From positions 1 through 51,064 of the forward strand of contig JAPKYZ010000068.1 in NCBI GenBank assembly GCA_026394055.1: a stretch of 51,064 nt of DNA, written 5' to 3'. Below, piece after piece: positions 13,708 through 21,854 of this stretch. How positions within the stretch are numbered: the first letter of the stretch is position 1; every line of letters starts with the position of its first letter. Made by a program: the position numbers and the translations under genes. Under the pieces are notes generated by a model. That model saw nothing but the letters and a program-made list of their open reading frames with translations. It searched no databases and was not told where the DNA came from. The DNA is from Acidobacteriota bacterium (GTDB lineage: Bacteria; Acidobacteriota; Terriglobia; Bryobacterales; Bryobacteraceae).

Positions 13708-14604
13708 CTACTTCTCCAACGAGAATCCGGAAGGCAGGGCAGCCTCCAGATTGAGTTCTACGCCCGCAATGGGATGGTGGACCTTCAGAAATTGGGCATG
13801 CAGGAGATAACCTCCGTCGCCGGGGAGGCCGGGGAGATTTTCGAGGGGCTGGCCGGTGGGGCCGTAGAGCGGGTCGCCTACCAGGGGATGGCCGATGGAG
13901 GCTAAGTGGATTCGGATCTGATGCGGACGTCCTGAACTGAGGCTGACTTCGAAGGTGGTGGTGCTGGCGGTGCGGGAGATCACCTTCGCCAAGGACTTGG
14001 ACGGCTTGCCATTGGGGTGGGCGGCCCAGACGGAACCGATGAGCGGGTGTGGCGCCAGGCCGATGGGGGTAAGGATTTCGTGGGTGTCTTGCTTGGCCAC
14101 ATGCTGGGCCAGGGCGCGGTAGATCTTTTGAGTTTTGGGTGTGTTCCAATTTGCGAAAAGGACTCCGGCGGCCTGCGGGGTTTTGGCGAACAGGACAATT
14201 CCACTGGTGGCGCGGCCGAGCCGGTGGACGGGGTTGGCGGTGGGGGCTTGCTTTTGCACCAGGCGCAACAGGGTGTTTTCCATGAAGCCGCCGCCGGGCA
14301 GCGTGGGGAGCCCGCTGGGCTTGTTGACGGCCAATAGATATGGGTCTTCGAACAGGACCTCGAAATGCTGCGGGGCGTCTGGCTCGATCCACGGTGGACG
14401 GTTCCAGATCAACGTCTGCCCTAGCGTGACCGTCTCACTACCGTTGGCCGCGATGCCGTTGAGGGTGACTTCGCCGTGGTCTAGTTTTTGCTGCCAGGCC
14501 TCTCGGTTGGAGTGCGGGTAAAGGCTGGCTAGATGGGACAGCAGGGTTTGCCCATGGTATTCGCTGCTGATGATTGTCGAGTAGGCATAGCCCCGGTTGA
14601 GCAT
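13708..14604 (-). CDS. RluA-family pseudouridine synthase-like protein with HRLG in place of HRLD
   Basis: The 298-residue protein has an N-terminal S4-like RNA-binding part (SHLASLYPHSNREAWQQKL, GEVTLNG) and an RluA-type catalytic domain (LLAVNKPSGLPTLPGG, PVHRLGRATSGIVLFAK, SGRPHQIRIHLASIGHPLVG). In RluA enzymes the motif is HRLDxxTSG, with Asp as catalytic nucleophile. Here residue 130 is Gly, confirmed by codon GGC on the minus strand. HRLG-type members exist in plants and cyanobacteria as I remember, so this may be a natural subfamily. Whether it isomerises uridine or only binds RNA is open. Target site (23S rRNA or tRNA) unknown. Confidence 0.88.
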   Translation of the reverse strand: MLNRGYAYSTIISSEYHGQTLLSHLASLYPHSNREAWQQKLDHGEVTLNGIAANGSETVTLGQTLIWNRPPWIEPDAPQHFEVLFEDPYLLAVNKPSGLPTLPGGGFMENTLLRLVQKQAPTANPVHRLGRATSGIVLFAKTPQAAGVLFANWNTPKTQKIYRALAQHVAKQDTHEILTPIGLAPHPLIGSVWAAHPNGKPSKSLAKVISRTASTTTFEVSLSSGRPHQIRIHLASIGHPLVGDPLYGPTGQPLENLPGLPGDGGYLLHAQFLKVHHPIAGVELNLEAALPSGFSLEK

Positions 14605-14660
14605 CTAGTTTGAGTGTAGGCTGCGATCCCGGCGGCGGAAGCCAATCGAGCAGGGATCGC

Positions 14661-15476
14661 TTAGGGCAGCAATCGCTGGCCTTGCAGGAAGGTCTTGATG
14701 GCCGGGAAGAAGCGGGGGTCCTTTTCGCTCGCGTACTTGTGCCCGCCGCTCACCTCGACCAACTGCTTCGGTTGCGGCGCCGCTTCGAAGAGCCGGTGGC
14801 CTTCTGAGAACGGGATCGTCTCATCCTCCGGACTGTGTAGAAACAGCACGGGCGCGCCGATCTGGCCGATGCGCATGATCGATTCAAACGGGTTGCGGAT
14901 CAGCCAGCGGATGGGGAAGAACGGATAGCGGCGCTGCCCGATTTCGACGATCGATGCCGGGGCGCCTTCCAAGATCACGGCGGCCTCTTCCACCTGGGAA
15001 GCCAGCGTGACGGCGACGGCGGACCCCAGGGACCAGCCGTAGATGATGATCCGCCGCGGGTCGATGTGCCGGACGTTGCGCAGGTAGGCGTAGGCGCGCG
15101 CCGCATCCTCCGCCAGTCCAGCTTCCGACGGCATGCCCGGAACGCCGCCGAAGCCGCGATACTCGGGCGCCAGCACGTTTAAGCCGAGTTCCCGCAACCG
15201 CTCACAATGGAGAACATCCATCCGCGACCCGATATCCGACGAGTTGCCGTGGAAGTAGAGCACCCAGAGGCCGGTGTCGGCGCCGCGTGCCGGGTAGACC
15301 CAGGCCGGGAGATCGGCCACCTGCTCCCAGGGCGGCGCCGGGCGCGAACCGCTCAGTTGAGAGCCTGCCCGGAAGACCAGCTTAGTTTCCTGCGTGACAA
15401 GGTAGACCATCGCGCCGCCATAGGCGAGCACAGCAACAATTCCGAGTGCGGCGAGCACTCTGCGGAGCGTCTTCAT
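14661..15476 (-). CDS. Membrane-anchored alpha/beta hydrolase (BEM46/ABHD13-like)
   Basis: This encodes 271 residues from ATG 15476, where MKTLRRVLAALGIVAVLAYG forms a signal anchor; an earlier in-frame start would bury this segment. The hydrolase domain shows the oxyanion element LYFHGNSSDIGSR, the nucleophile elbow YGWSLGSAVA, Asp in HSPEDETIPFS and His in VSGGHKYASE, a complete Ser-Asp-His triad. The catalytic domain should face the periplasm. Related proteins are esterases or acyl-protein thioesterases, but the substrate is unknown. It is divergent from the sulfatase gene, 93 bp between starts. Confidence 0.88.
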   Translation of the reverse strand: MKTLRRVLAALGIVAVLAYGGAMVYLVTQETKLVFRAGSQLSGSRPAPPWEQVADLPAWVYPARGADTGLWVLYFHGNSSDIGSRMDVLHCERLRELGLNVLAPEYRGFGGVPGMPSEAGLAEDAARAYAYLRNVRHIDPRRIIIYGWSLGSAVAVTLASQVEEAAVILEGAPASIVEIGQRRYPFFPIRWLIRNPFESIMRIGQIGAPVLFLHSPEDETIPFSEGHRLFEAAPQPKQLVEVSGGHKYASEKDPRFFPAIKTFLQGQRLLP

Positions 15477-15568
15477 TACGGCCAACGATGGTAGCATGCC
15501 CTCCGCGAGCCACTGGCGGGTGACGGCGAGCGGGCCATCCAAGGGGCACCGTCGCATATGATGAGCAA

Positions 15569-16906
15569 ATGCGACGACGTGATCTGCTGGCGGGGGCGGC
15601 GCTGCCCTTGTTGGCTCAGGCTCCGGCCAAGCCCAATGTGTTGGTGATTCTCACGGATGATCAGGGCTATGGGGATTTGGGCGCCAACGGTGCGGCCGAC
15701 GTGCGCACGCCCAACCTGGACCGGCTGGCTCGCGAAGGGGCCCGCTTCACGGACTGGCATTCCAATTCACCCGTCTGTTCGCCCTCGCGAGCCTCCGTGC
15801 TGACGGGCAAGTATCCGCAGCATGCCGGGGTGCCGGAGATCTTGGCCTCGAAGCCGACGTTTGATGTTCCCGGGCTCAGGGCCGGCGAGCGAACGCTGGC
15901 CACCGAGCTGAAGAAGGCGGGCTACCGGACGGGAGCGATCGGCAAGTGGCACTTGGGCTCCGCTCCGCACAGCCGGCCGCGAGCGCAGGGGTTTGATGAG
16001 TTCTTTGGCTTCTACTCGGGTTGGATTGATTACTATTCGCACCGCTATTACTCGCTGGGCGGCACACCAGTGTTCCATGACTTATGGCGCAATGAAGTGG
16101 AGGTGTTTGAGGACACCACTTACCAGACCGAGATGCTGGCGCGCGAGGCCAGGGCGTTTATCGCACAGCCCAGCCCGCAGCCCTTCTTTCTCTACCTGAC
16201 CTTCGGCGCGCCACATTACCCGATGATGGCGCCGCTCAAGTATCTAGAGCGCTTCCCCGCCACAATGGACCGGGACCGGCGGATGCATCTAGCTATGATC
16301 GCCGCGGTGGATGACGCCGTCGGCAGCATCACCGAGACCTTGGACCAGCGGGGCCTTTCAAACACCCTGATCTTCTTCCAGGCCGATAACGGCGCCACGC
16401 GTGAGGAGCGGGCCGACCACTTGGCGCGTCCCTATCGTGGCGGCAGCAACGCGAAATGGCGCGCTTATAAGGGCAGCCTGTTTGAAGGCGGCCATCGGGT
16501 GCCCGCGCTGATGCGATGGCCGGACAAGATCCCGGCCGGACGCGTGGTCGACGCGCCGTGCATGGCGATGGACCTGATGCCGACGGTGCTGAACTGGGTG
16601 GGCGCTCCAGCGGTGGCTGATGTGGATGGCCTCGCCCTAGGGGACACGATCGTCAAAGGCCAGGCTCCCCCATCGCGGACGCTCTACTGGGACTACGCCG
16701 GGCAACGGGCCGCTCGGCGTGACCATTGGAAGCTGATCGACCAGCCGAACGAAGGCCTGGGGACGCCGCGTTTAAAAGAGCAATGGCTAGTGGACCTGCG
16801 GGAAGACCCCACCGAGCAGCGCAACCGGGTCGCGGATGCTCCGGAGGTGGCCAAGCAGATGCAAGCCGAGCTGGCGCGATGGCCGTATGGGGCCAAGCAG
16901 CCATGA
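15569..16906 (+). CDS. Secreted type I sulfatase
   Basis: The 445-residue protein starts MRRRDLLAGAALPLLAQ, a twin-arginine-like signal. Motifs are in order: metal-binding LTDDQGYGDLG (Asp30, Asp31), the formylglycine signature CSPSR at residues 70-74 followed by ASVLTGKYP, GKWHLGS, a FGAPHYP segment and FFQADNGATREERAD with the second metal Asp-Asn. It hydrolyses sulfate esters, probably from polysaccharides, after Cys70 is oxidised by a formylglycine-generating enzyme encoded elsewhere. The stop overlaps a now-useless start codon (ATGA at 16903-16906). The same junction reappears at 17801, after a TA insertion. Complete and probably active. Confidence 0.93.
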   Translation: MRRRDLLAGAALPLLAQAPAKPNVLVILTDDQGYGDLGANGAADVRTPNLDRLAREGARFTDWHSNSPVCSPSRASVLTGKYPQHAGVPEILASKPTFDVPGLRAGERTLATELKKAGYRTGAIGKWHLGSAPHSRPRAQGFDEFFGFYSGWIDYYSHRYYSLGGTPVFHDLWRNEVEVFEDTTYQTEMLAREARAFIAQPSPQPFFLYLTFGAPHYPMMAPLKYLERFPATMDRDRRMHLAMIAAVDDAVGSITETLDQRGLSNTLIFFQADNGATREERADHLARPYRGGSNAKWRAYKGSLFEGGHRVPALMRWPDKIPAGRVVDAPCMAMDLMPTVLNWVGAPAVADVDGLALGDTIVKGQAPPSRTLYWDYAGQRAARRDHWKLIDQPNEGLGTPRLKEQWLVDLREDPTEQRNRVADAPEVAKQMQAELARWPYGAKQP

Positions 16907-16915
16907 CTCTCTGTA
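16856..16915 (+). repeat. Left copy of a 60-bp diverged direct repeat
   Basis: This covers the last codons of the sulfatase gene and the ATGACTC junction beyond it. It matches 17754-17813 in 52 of 60 positions without gaps. The right copy ends at the true start of the DUF1549 gene. The TA module lies between the two, so the repeat marks the boundaries of the inserted segment. Confidence 0.8.
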
Positions 16916-16982
16916 TTGAAGCGGTGTTCATGTTGGTGGCTCGCTCCATCCACCGAGGTCGACCAGGTTGGAGCGCAGAGAG

Positions 16983-17405
16983 TCAGATCGGCAAAAAGGG
17001 ATTCTCGATGCGAACGCCCGCCAGCGTAGCGCCGTGCTGGAGGTCCTCACTGTAGAGAAGGCCCACTCCCGCCGAACGCGCCGCGTGAATAATCATCGCA
17101 TCCCAAAACGAAATCTGATTCAAGCGATGCAACTCAATGGCGGCGATGATGTCGCTTTCTACAAACTTCACGACCCGCGCGCGCGAGAGCAATTGCACCT
17201 TTTGCTGCGCTGTTTCCGGGTCAACACGCAATTTCTTGGTTGCCGCGGCATAGTACTCCTGCAATACCTGTATCGACACGACCAGCTGACTGGAGCGCCG
17301 GTAGTCGGTGACAAGTTGAATGGCAAGCGCTTGTTTGGCTGGCACGGAAGCATCGTCCGTGTAGACGATAATGTTGGTGTCGAAAAACGCGGGCTTCTTC
17401 GTCAT
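16983..17405 (-). CDS. vapC: PIN-domain ribonuclease toxin (VapC family), inserted module
   Basis: The 140-residue PIN protein contains AFFDTNIIVYTDD (first Asp at about residue 9), VSIQVLQEYYAAATKKL (Glu), ISFWDAMIIHAARSAG (Asp) and LLYSEDLQHGATLAG (Asp), so the full acidic set is present. It starts within the antitoxin gene stop (4-bp overlap). The pair occupies the gap created between the sulfatase gene and the DUF1549 gene, flanked by a 60-bp diverged repeat. PIN toxins are Mg2+-dependent ribonucleases; the RNA target is unknown. Confidence 0.92.
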   Translation of the reverse strand: MTKKPAFFDTNIIVYTDDASVPAKQALAIQLVTDYRRSSQLVVSIQVLQEYYAAATKKLRVDPETAQQKVQLLSRARVVKFVESDIIAAIELHRLNQISFWDAMIIHAARSAGVGLLYSEDLQHGATLAGVRIENPFLPI

Positions 17406-17626
17406 CGCTCGTGAAGCTCATCCCGATTGAACTTCCAGCCCCGAGAATCGCCGCCCGCCAATTGTGAAAGCCGCGCGAACTCATCCGCGTCCTGGTCCGG
17501 ATCCGCGTTTCCGGCCAGTTGTTCGAGATATTCCCGAACCAGTTGATTGACGCTGGTGCCGAGAGCGTCCGCGTGGCGGCGCGCACGAAGAATCACTTCA
17601 TCGTCAACCGAGAGGGTAACGTTCAT
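17402..17626 (-). CDS. Ribbon-helix-helix antitoxin of the inserted module
   Basis: This encodes 74 residues from ATG 17626 (MNVTLSVDDEVILRARRHAD). GTG 17632 is also in frame but lies before the expected transcription start. The strand-helix-helix pattern and TSVNQLVREYLEQLAG match DUF6364/RHH antitoxins, and the C-terminal region (DEFARLSQLAGGDSRG, FNRDELHER) would bind the toxin. It probably represses its own promoter through the palindrome just upstream. Confidence 0.88.
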   Translation of the reverse strand: MNVTLSVDDEVILRARRHADALGTSVNQLVREYLEQLAGNADPDQDADEFARLSQLAGGDSRGWKFNRDELHER

Positions 17627-17632
17627 AAACAC

Positions 17633-17661
17633 ATATTACGTGCGCACGGATCCTGCGTCAA
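17633..17661 (-). promoter_or_regulatory. Leaderless promoter and operator of the inserted TA module
   Basis: On the minus strand TTGACG (17661-17656), exactly 17 bp, and TAATAT (17638-17633) form a near-consensus promoter. The expected start point falls on ATG 17626, 6 bp after the -10, leaving no 5' leader. The perfect palindrome CGTGCGCACG (17639-17648) abuts the -10 inside the spacer, an ideal site for an RHH dimer to block polymerase. Confidence 0.7.
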
Positions 17662-17753
17662 TGCGGAACTCCTCTATCGCGCGCCGGACGCCTCATTGGC
17701 ATGTGGGCTCAAACTATCGCGGAAATGACAGCACTTCGATCAGCCTCGGAGAA

Positions 17754-17813
17754 CAGATCCAAGCAGAGCTCGCGCGATGGCCATATAATGCCAAGCAGCC
17801 ATGACTCGCTGTA
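17754..17813 (+). repeat. Right copy of the 60-bp repeat (sulfatase-tail fragment)
   Basis: It encodes, in the frame ending just before 17804, the peptide IQAELARWPYNAKQP, which mirrors the sulfatase C-terminus MQAELARWPYGAKQP. This is therefore a dead remnant of a sulfatase gene end joined to the true start of the DUF1549 gene. Identity to 16856-16915 is 52/60, too low for a fresh target duplication. Confidence 0.8.
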
Positions 17814-20218
17814 CGGTCTTGCTTGCGGCGTTCGCGCTGCGTGTTGTTGCGCAACCCGTGTCGTTTGAGGCGGCCATCAAGCCGGTGCTCGAAACGACGT
17901 GCCTGAAGTGCCACGGGGCCCAGGCGATGGCGGGGCTGGATTTGCGGTCGCGCGAGGCGGCGCTGAAGGTGATCACGCCGGGGCAGGCGGAGGCGAGCCG
18001 GCTCTACAAGGTGGTGGCCGGCATCGAGAAACCCGCGATGCCGATGGGCGCGACGTTGACGGCGGCTCAGATCGACAGCATTCGCCGCTGGATCAACGAA
18101 GGCGCGATCTGGGGCGCGGTGACCACGCCCACTTTAGAGAAGCCCTGGGCGTACCGGCGGCCGGTGGCGAAGCGGGGCGGGTCGATCGATGAATTTATCA
18201 ATGCGCAGTTGGCTCAGAGGGGCCTGAAGGCGGCGCCCAAGGCGGACCATCAGACGCTGATCCGGCGAGTCGCACTTGACCTGACGGGACTGCCGCCCGA
18301 GGCGAGCGACTTTGCGCTGACCTACGAACAAGCAGTGACGAAGTATCTCGCGTCGCCGCACTATGGCGAACGCTGGGGACGGCACTGGTTGGATGTGGCG
18401 CGCTATGCCGATTCAAATGGCTATGAGCACGACTTCAACCGCCCCAACGCCTGGCGCTATCGCGACTACGTGATCCAGGCCTTTAACTCCAACAAGCCGT
18501 TTGACCGCTTCCTGCGCGAACAGATCGCGGGCGATGAGCTGGAACCTGCGACGCCAGAAACATTGATCGCCACAGGTTTCCTGCGCAGTTATGCCAAGGT
18601 GGGCTTCCGCGAGAAGGACAACCCGGAGTTTCGCGGCGAATACATTGACGACATGATCGCCACGCTGGGCCGGGGCGTGATGGGCCTGACCATCCAGTGC
18701 GCGCGCTGCCATAACCACAAGTTCGACCCGATTGCCAAGGCCGACTATGAGCGCATCAAGTCGATCCTGTGGGGCTATGTCGAAGTGGACCATCCGCTGG
18801 TACCCGCTGACGAAGCGGAGCGCTGGCGCACGGCGAACGAGCAGGTGGATCAGCAGCTGAAGGCAGTGCGCCTCGAACTGGCGACGATCGAGAAGCCGTA
18901 CAAGGACCAGTTGATGCCCGCCAAGTTGGCGAAGTTCCCGAAGCACATTCTGGACGCCGTGGCGGTGCCGGAAGACAAGCGCACGCCGGGGCAGGTGCTG
19001 CTCGCTAATCAAGTGCTGCGGACCACGAGCGTCAGTTCGGCGGAGGCGGCGAAGATCATGCCGGCAGCGCAGCTGGTGGCGCGGCAGCAGTTGCTCGACC
19101 GGATCGCGAAGATCGAAGCGCAGCGGCCCGCACCAATTCCAGTGGCGATGGGCATCACCGATGGCGACTTCCGGTTTACGCCCGATGGGCCGGGTGATGA
19201 GCCTGCTCCCGGCAAGGGGGTTCAGCGCGCGGCGATTGAAGGATCATTTCTGCACCGTGGGACGGGACGCTACCAAGTGCCGCCGGGCGAGGACGTGCCG
19301 CCAGGGTTCCCACTGGCGCTGGTGAGCGTGAAGGCTCCCGTTGAGCTGCCGCCCAGCCACGGCCACACCTCCGGCCGGCGGCTCGCGCTGGCCGAATGGC
19401 TGACCGCGCCCGAGCATCCGTTGACCGCGCGGGTGTTCGTCAATCGCATCTGGCATCACCATTTCGGACGCGGCATTGTGGCCTCGCTCGACAACTTCGG
19501 CAAGATGGGCGAAGCGCCGACGCATCCGGAACTGCTCGATTGGCTGGCGGTGAGGTTTGTCGAAAGCGGCTGGGATGTGAAGAAGCTGCACCGGACGATT
19601 CTGCTGTCGGACGCCTATCAGCGCAGCGCAGGCTTTGACGACGCGGGCAATCAGATGAAGGACGCCGCGAACGACTACTTGTGGCGCTTCCGCGCCCAGC
19701 GCCTGGAAGCCGAAGTGGTGCGCGACCAGATCCTGGCTGCTTCCGGATCGTTAAATCGCGCCTTTGGTGGACCCGCCGTCTTTCCGCCGCTGCCGCCGGA
19801 GTCGCTGGCGCAGATGAAGAACGGCATCTGGGAGCGGCAGGATGATGGCCCTTCGACCTGGCGCCGCAGCGTCTACGTCTATCGCAAGCGCGGCCTGCCC
19901 TTCCCTCTGTTTGAGGTGTTCGACCTGCCGGACCAGAACATCACCTGCAACCGCCGCAACACGACGACCGTACCCACGCAGGCGCTGACGCTGCTGAACA
20001 ATGACTTTGTGCTGAAGCAAGCTGCTCGGTTGGCCGCGCGGATCAGCGAACAGACAATGGACCCGGCGCGGCGCGTGGAGATGGTCTATCAAGCGACGGT
20101 GGCGCGGGCTCCGCTGGCGGCCGAACGTGAGTTGGCGCTGAAGTATCTGGCGACGGGTGAGCTGGCCGGGTTGGCGCATGTGCTGTTCAACACCAGCGAG
20201 TTTTTGTATCTGCGATAG
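17801..20218 (+). CDS. DUF1549/DUF1553 protein with N-terminal cytochrome-like domain (PSCyt1), copy 1
   Basis: The 805-residue protein starts with a signal peptide (MTRCTVLLAAFALRVVAQ). A PSCyt1 haem-binding domain follows with CLKCH (Cys34, Cys37, His38) and a distal Met in PAMPMGATL. The DUF1549 part contains LTGLPPEASDF, HYGERWGRHWLDVARYADSN and a second haem-like CARCHNHKFDPI. The C-terminal DUF1553 part contains RLALAEWLTAPEHPLTARVF, NRIWHHHFGRGIV and THPELLDWLA. Such proteins are common in planctomycetes and acidobacteria, located outside the cytoplasm; a redox role in degrading complex carbohydrates is suspected. A DUF1501 gene follows after 14 bp. It probably once followed the sulfatase gene directly. 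Confidence 0.93.
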   Translation: MTRCTVLLAAFALRVVAQPVSFEAAIKPVLETTCLKCHGAQAMAGLDLRSREAALKVITPGQAEASRLYKVVAGIEKPAMPMGATLTAAQIDSIRRWINEGAIWGAVTTPTLEKPWAYRRPVAKRGGSIDEFINAQLAQRGLKAAPKADHQTLIRRVALDLTGLPPEASDFALTYEQAVTKYLASPHYGERWGRHWLDVARYADSNGYEHDFNRPNAWRYRDYVIQAFNSNKPFDRFLREQIAGDELEPATPETLIATGFLRSYAKVGFREKDNPEFRGEYIDDMIATLGRGVMGLTIQCARCHNHKFDPIAKADYERIKSILWGYVEVDHPLVPADEAERWRTANEQVDQQLKAVRLELATIEKPYKDQLMPAKLAKFPKHILDAVAVPEDKRTPGQVLLANQVLRTTSVSSAEAAKIMPAAQLVARQQLLDRIAKIEAQRPAPIPVAMGITDGDFRFTPDGPGDEPAPGKGVQRAAIEGSFLHRGTGRYQVPPGEDVPPGFPLALVSVKAPVELPPSHGHTSGRRLALAEWLTAPEHPLTARVFVNRIWHHHFGRGIVASLDNFGKMGEAPTHPELLDWLAVRFVESGWDVKKLHRTILLSDAYQRSAGFDDAGNQMKDAANDYLWRFRAQRLEAEVVRDQILAASGSLNRAFGGPAVFPPLPPESLAQMKNGIWERQDDGPSTWRRSVYVYRKRGLPFPLFEVFDLPDQNITCNRRNTTTVPTQALTLLNNDFVLKQAARLAARISEQTMDPARRVEMVYQATVARAPLAAERELALKYLATGELAGLAHVLFNTSEFLYLR

Positions 20219-20232
20219 GGGACTTTTCTCAC

Positions 20233-21627
20233 ATGCCTAGCTTCATCAACCGGCGCGAGTTTCTCTACCGCACAGGCGGCGGGCTGAGCGGTGTCGCGCT
20301 GAGTTCCCTGCTCCACGCCGAGAATCCGTACGCCGCCAAGGCGCCGCACTTTGCACCTCGCGCGAAGGCCGTCATCTCGCTGTTTATGTCGGGCGGGGTC
20401 AGCCAGGTGGATACGTTTGACCGCAAGCCGATGCTCGACAAATATGCCGGGCAGCCTATGACGGGCAAGGGCGACATCGTGGTGCGGCAAGGCCATCCGG
20501 GTCCGCTGATGCCGAGCCCGTTCACCTGGAAACGCTATGGCCAAAGCGGCCTTGAGATCAGCGAGCTGTTTCCGCACATGGCGGGACATGCCGATCAGTT
20601 GACCGTCATCCGCAGCGTATGGGGAAAATCGAACGATCACGTGCAGGCGCACTATGAACTGGCCAGCGGCGTCATCCGCATGGGCTACCCCAGCATGGGC
20701 AGCTGGCTCACTTACGGCCTGGGCACGGAAAATCAGAGCCTGCCTGCATTTGTGGTGATCTACGACGCCCGCGGCGGTCCCTTCGGTGGCCCAGCGAACT
20801 GGACCGCGGGCTACATGCCGGCAGCCTATCAAGGCACGGTGCTGCGCTCCTCCGGCGATCCGATTGTCGATCTGCATCCGCCGGCCGGGATGTCGCGCGA
20901 GGAGCAGAAGTCGCGGCTGGCCTTGCTCGACCAACTGAACCGCCTGGACATGGAGCGCAACCCCGGCAACTCTGAACTCGCAGCCCGCATTTCGGCCTAT
21001 GAGCTGGCCTATCGCATGCAGGGCGCGGCTCCGGAAGCGGTGGACGTCAACCGGGAATCGGAAGCGACCAAGAAGGTCTACGGCTTTGATGATCCGGTCA
21101 CGGAGCCATTCGGCCGCCAGTGCCTGATGGCGCGGCGTCTCGTCGAGCGCGGGGTGCGGTTCGTACAGCTCTATCACGGCGGCCTGGGCAATCAGAACAC
21201 CGATACTTGGGACGCGCACGAAGACGTCCGGTCCAACCACTTGAAGCACGCCGCCGAAGTGGACCGGCCGATTGCGGGGTTGCTGAAGGATCTCGAAGCG
21301 CACGGGCTGCTCGATTCCACGCTGGTGGTGTGGCACGGCGAATTCGGCCGGATGCCCATTTCTCAGCGCGGCCTGGGCCGCGATCACAACCCCGGCACGA
21401 TGTCGATGTGGATGGCCGGGGCGAAGGTGAAGGGCGGCCAGACGATCGGCGAAAGCGACGAGTTCGGCTACAAGGCCGCCGTTCAGCCGGTCTCCGTGAA
21501 CGACCTGCACGCCACGATCCTCCACCTGACCGGCCTGGACCACAAACGCCTCACCTACCGCTTCCAGGGCCGCGACATGCGCTTGACCGACGTGGCGGGC
21601 GAACTGATCCCCCAGATCGTCGCTTAA
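20233..21627 (+). CDS. Tat-exported DUF1501 (sulfatase-superfamily-like) protein, copy 1
   Basis: The 464-residue protein has a twin-arginine signal (INRREFLYRTGGGLSGVAL). The DUF1501 core shows AKAVISLFMSGGVSQVDTFD, YGQSGLEISELFPHMA, ARRLVERGVRFVQLYHGG, LVVWHGEFGRMP and DHNPGTMSMWMAG. These resemble the metal-site motifs of alkaline phosphatase/sulfatase folds, though the family has no assigned reaction. It is the invariable partner of DUF1549/DUF1553 proteins, here 14 bp downstream, so the two likely act together in the periplasm. Confidence 0.92.
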   Translation: MPSFINRREFLYRTGGGLSGVALSSLLHAENPYAAKAPHFAPRAKAVISLFMSGGVSQVDTFDRKPMLDKYAGQPMTGKGDIVVRQGHPGPLMPSPFTWKRYGQSGLEISELFPHMAGHADQLTVIRSVWGKSNDHVQAHYELASGVIRMGYPSMGSWLTYGLGTENQSLPAFVVIYDARGGPFGGPANWTAGYMPAAYQGTVLRSSGDPIVDLHPPAGMSREEQKSRLALLDQLNRLDMERNPGNSELAARISAYELAYRMQGAAPEAVDVNRESEATKKVYGFDDPVTEPFGRQCLMARRLVERGVRFVQLYHGGLGNQNTDTWDAHEDVRSNHLKHAAEVDRPIAGLLKDLEAHGLLDSTLVVWHGEFGRMPISQRGLGRDHNPGTMSMWMAGAKVKGGQTIGESDEFGYKAAVQPVSVNDLHATILHLTGLDHKRLTYRFQGRDMRLTDVAGELIPQIVA

Positions 21628-21713
21628 GCCTGCCCTGGCCCGAAATTGCCCGCCGAGCCGGGTGGAGGGCCGCTATTTTGGTACCCTGGAAGAGACGCGC
21701 TCCCGCCAAAGTC

Positions 21714-21789
21714 GACCCGGTAGCTCAGTTGGTAGAGCACCGCACTTTTAATGCAGTGGTCGCGAGTTCGAGTCTCGCCCGGGTCACCA
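21714..21789 (+). tRNA. tRNA-Lys (anticodon TTT), CCA encoded
   Basis: The acceptor GACCCGG (21714-21720) pairs with CCGGGTC (21779-21785). The D arm contains AGCTCAGTTGGTAGAGC. The anticodon loop is CTTTTAA (TTT) with stem CCGCA/TGCAG, which has one C-A mismatch. The T arm is GCGAG-TTCGAGT-CTCGC. Discriminator A and encoded CCA follow. It stands alone between the DUF1501 gene and an ADOP permease, and no prophage or island is attached. Confidence 0.95.
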
Positions 21790-21854
21790 TTCTTCGTATT
21801 TTCGCCCCATTCTGCTTTCAACGGCCACGTTTCCGCTGCTAACATGAGCGGCAC

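Noticed and set aside
20089..21543. A 484-codon minus-strand frame antisense to the DUF1501 gene
   Set aside because: It is a shadow of the real gene with His/Ala/Arg bias and no recognisable motif.
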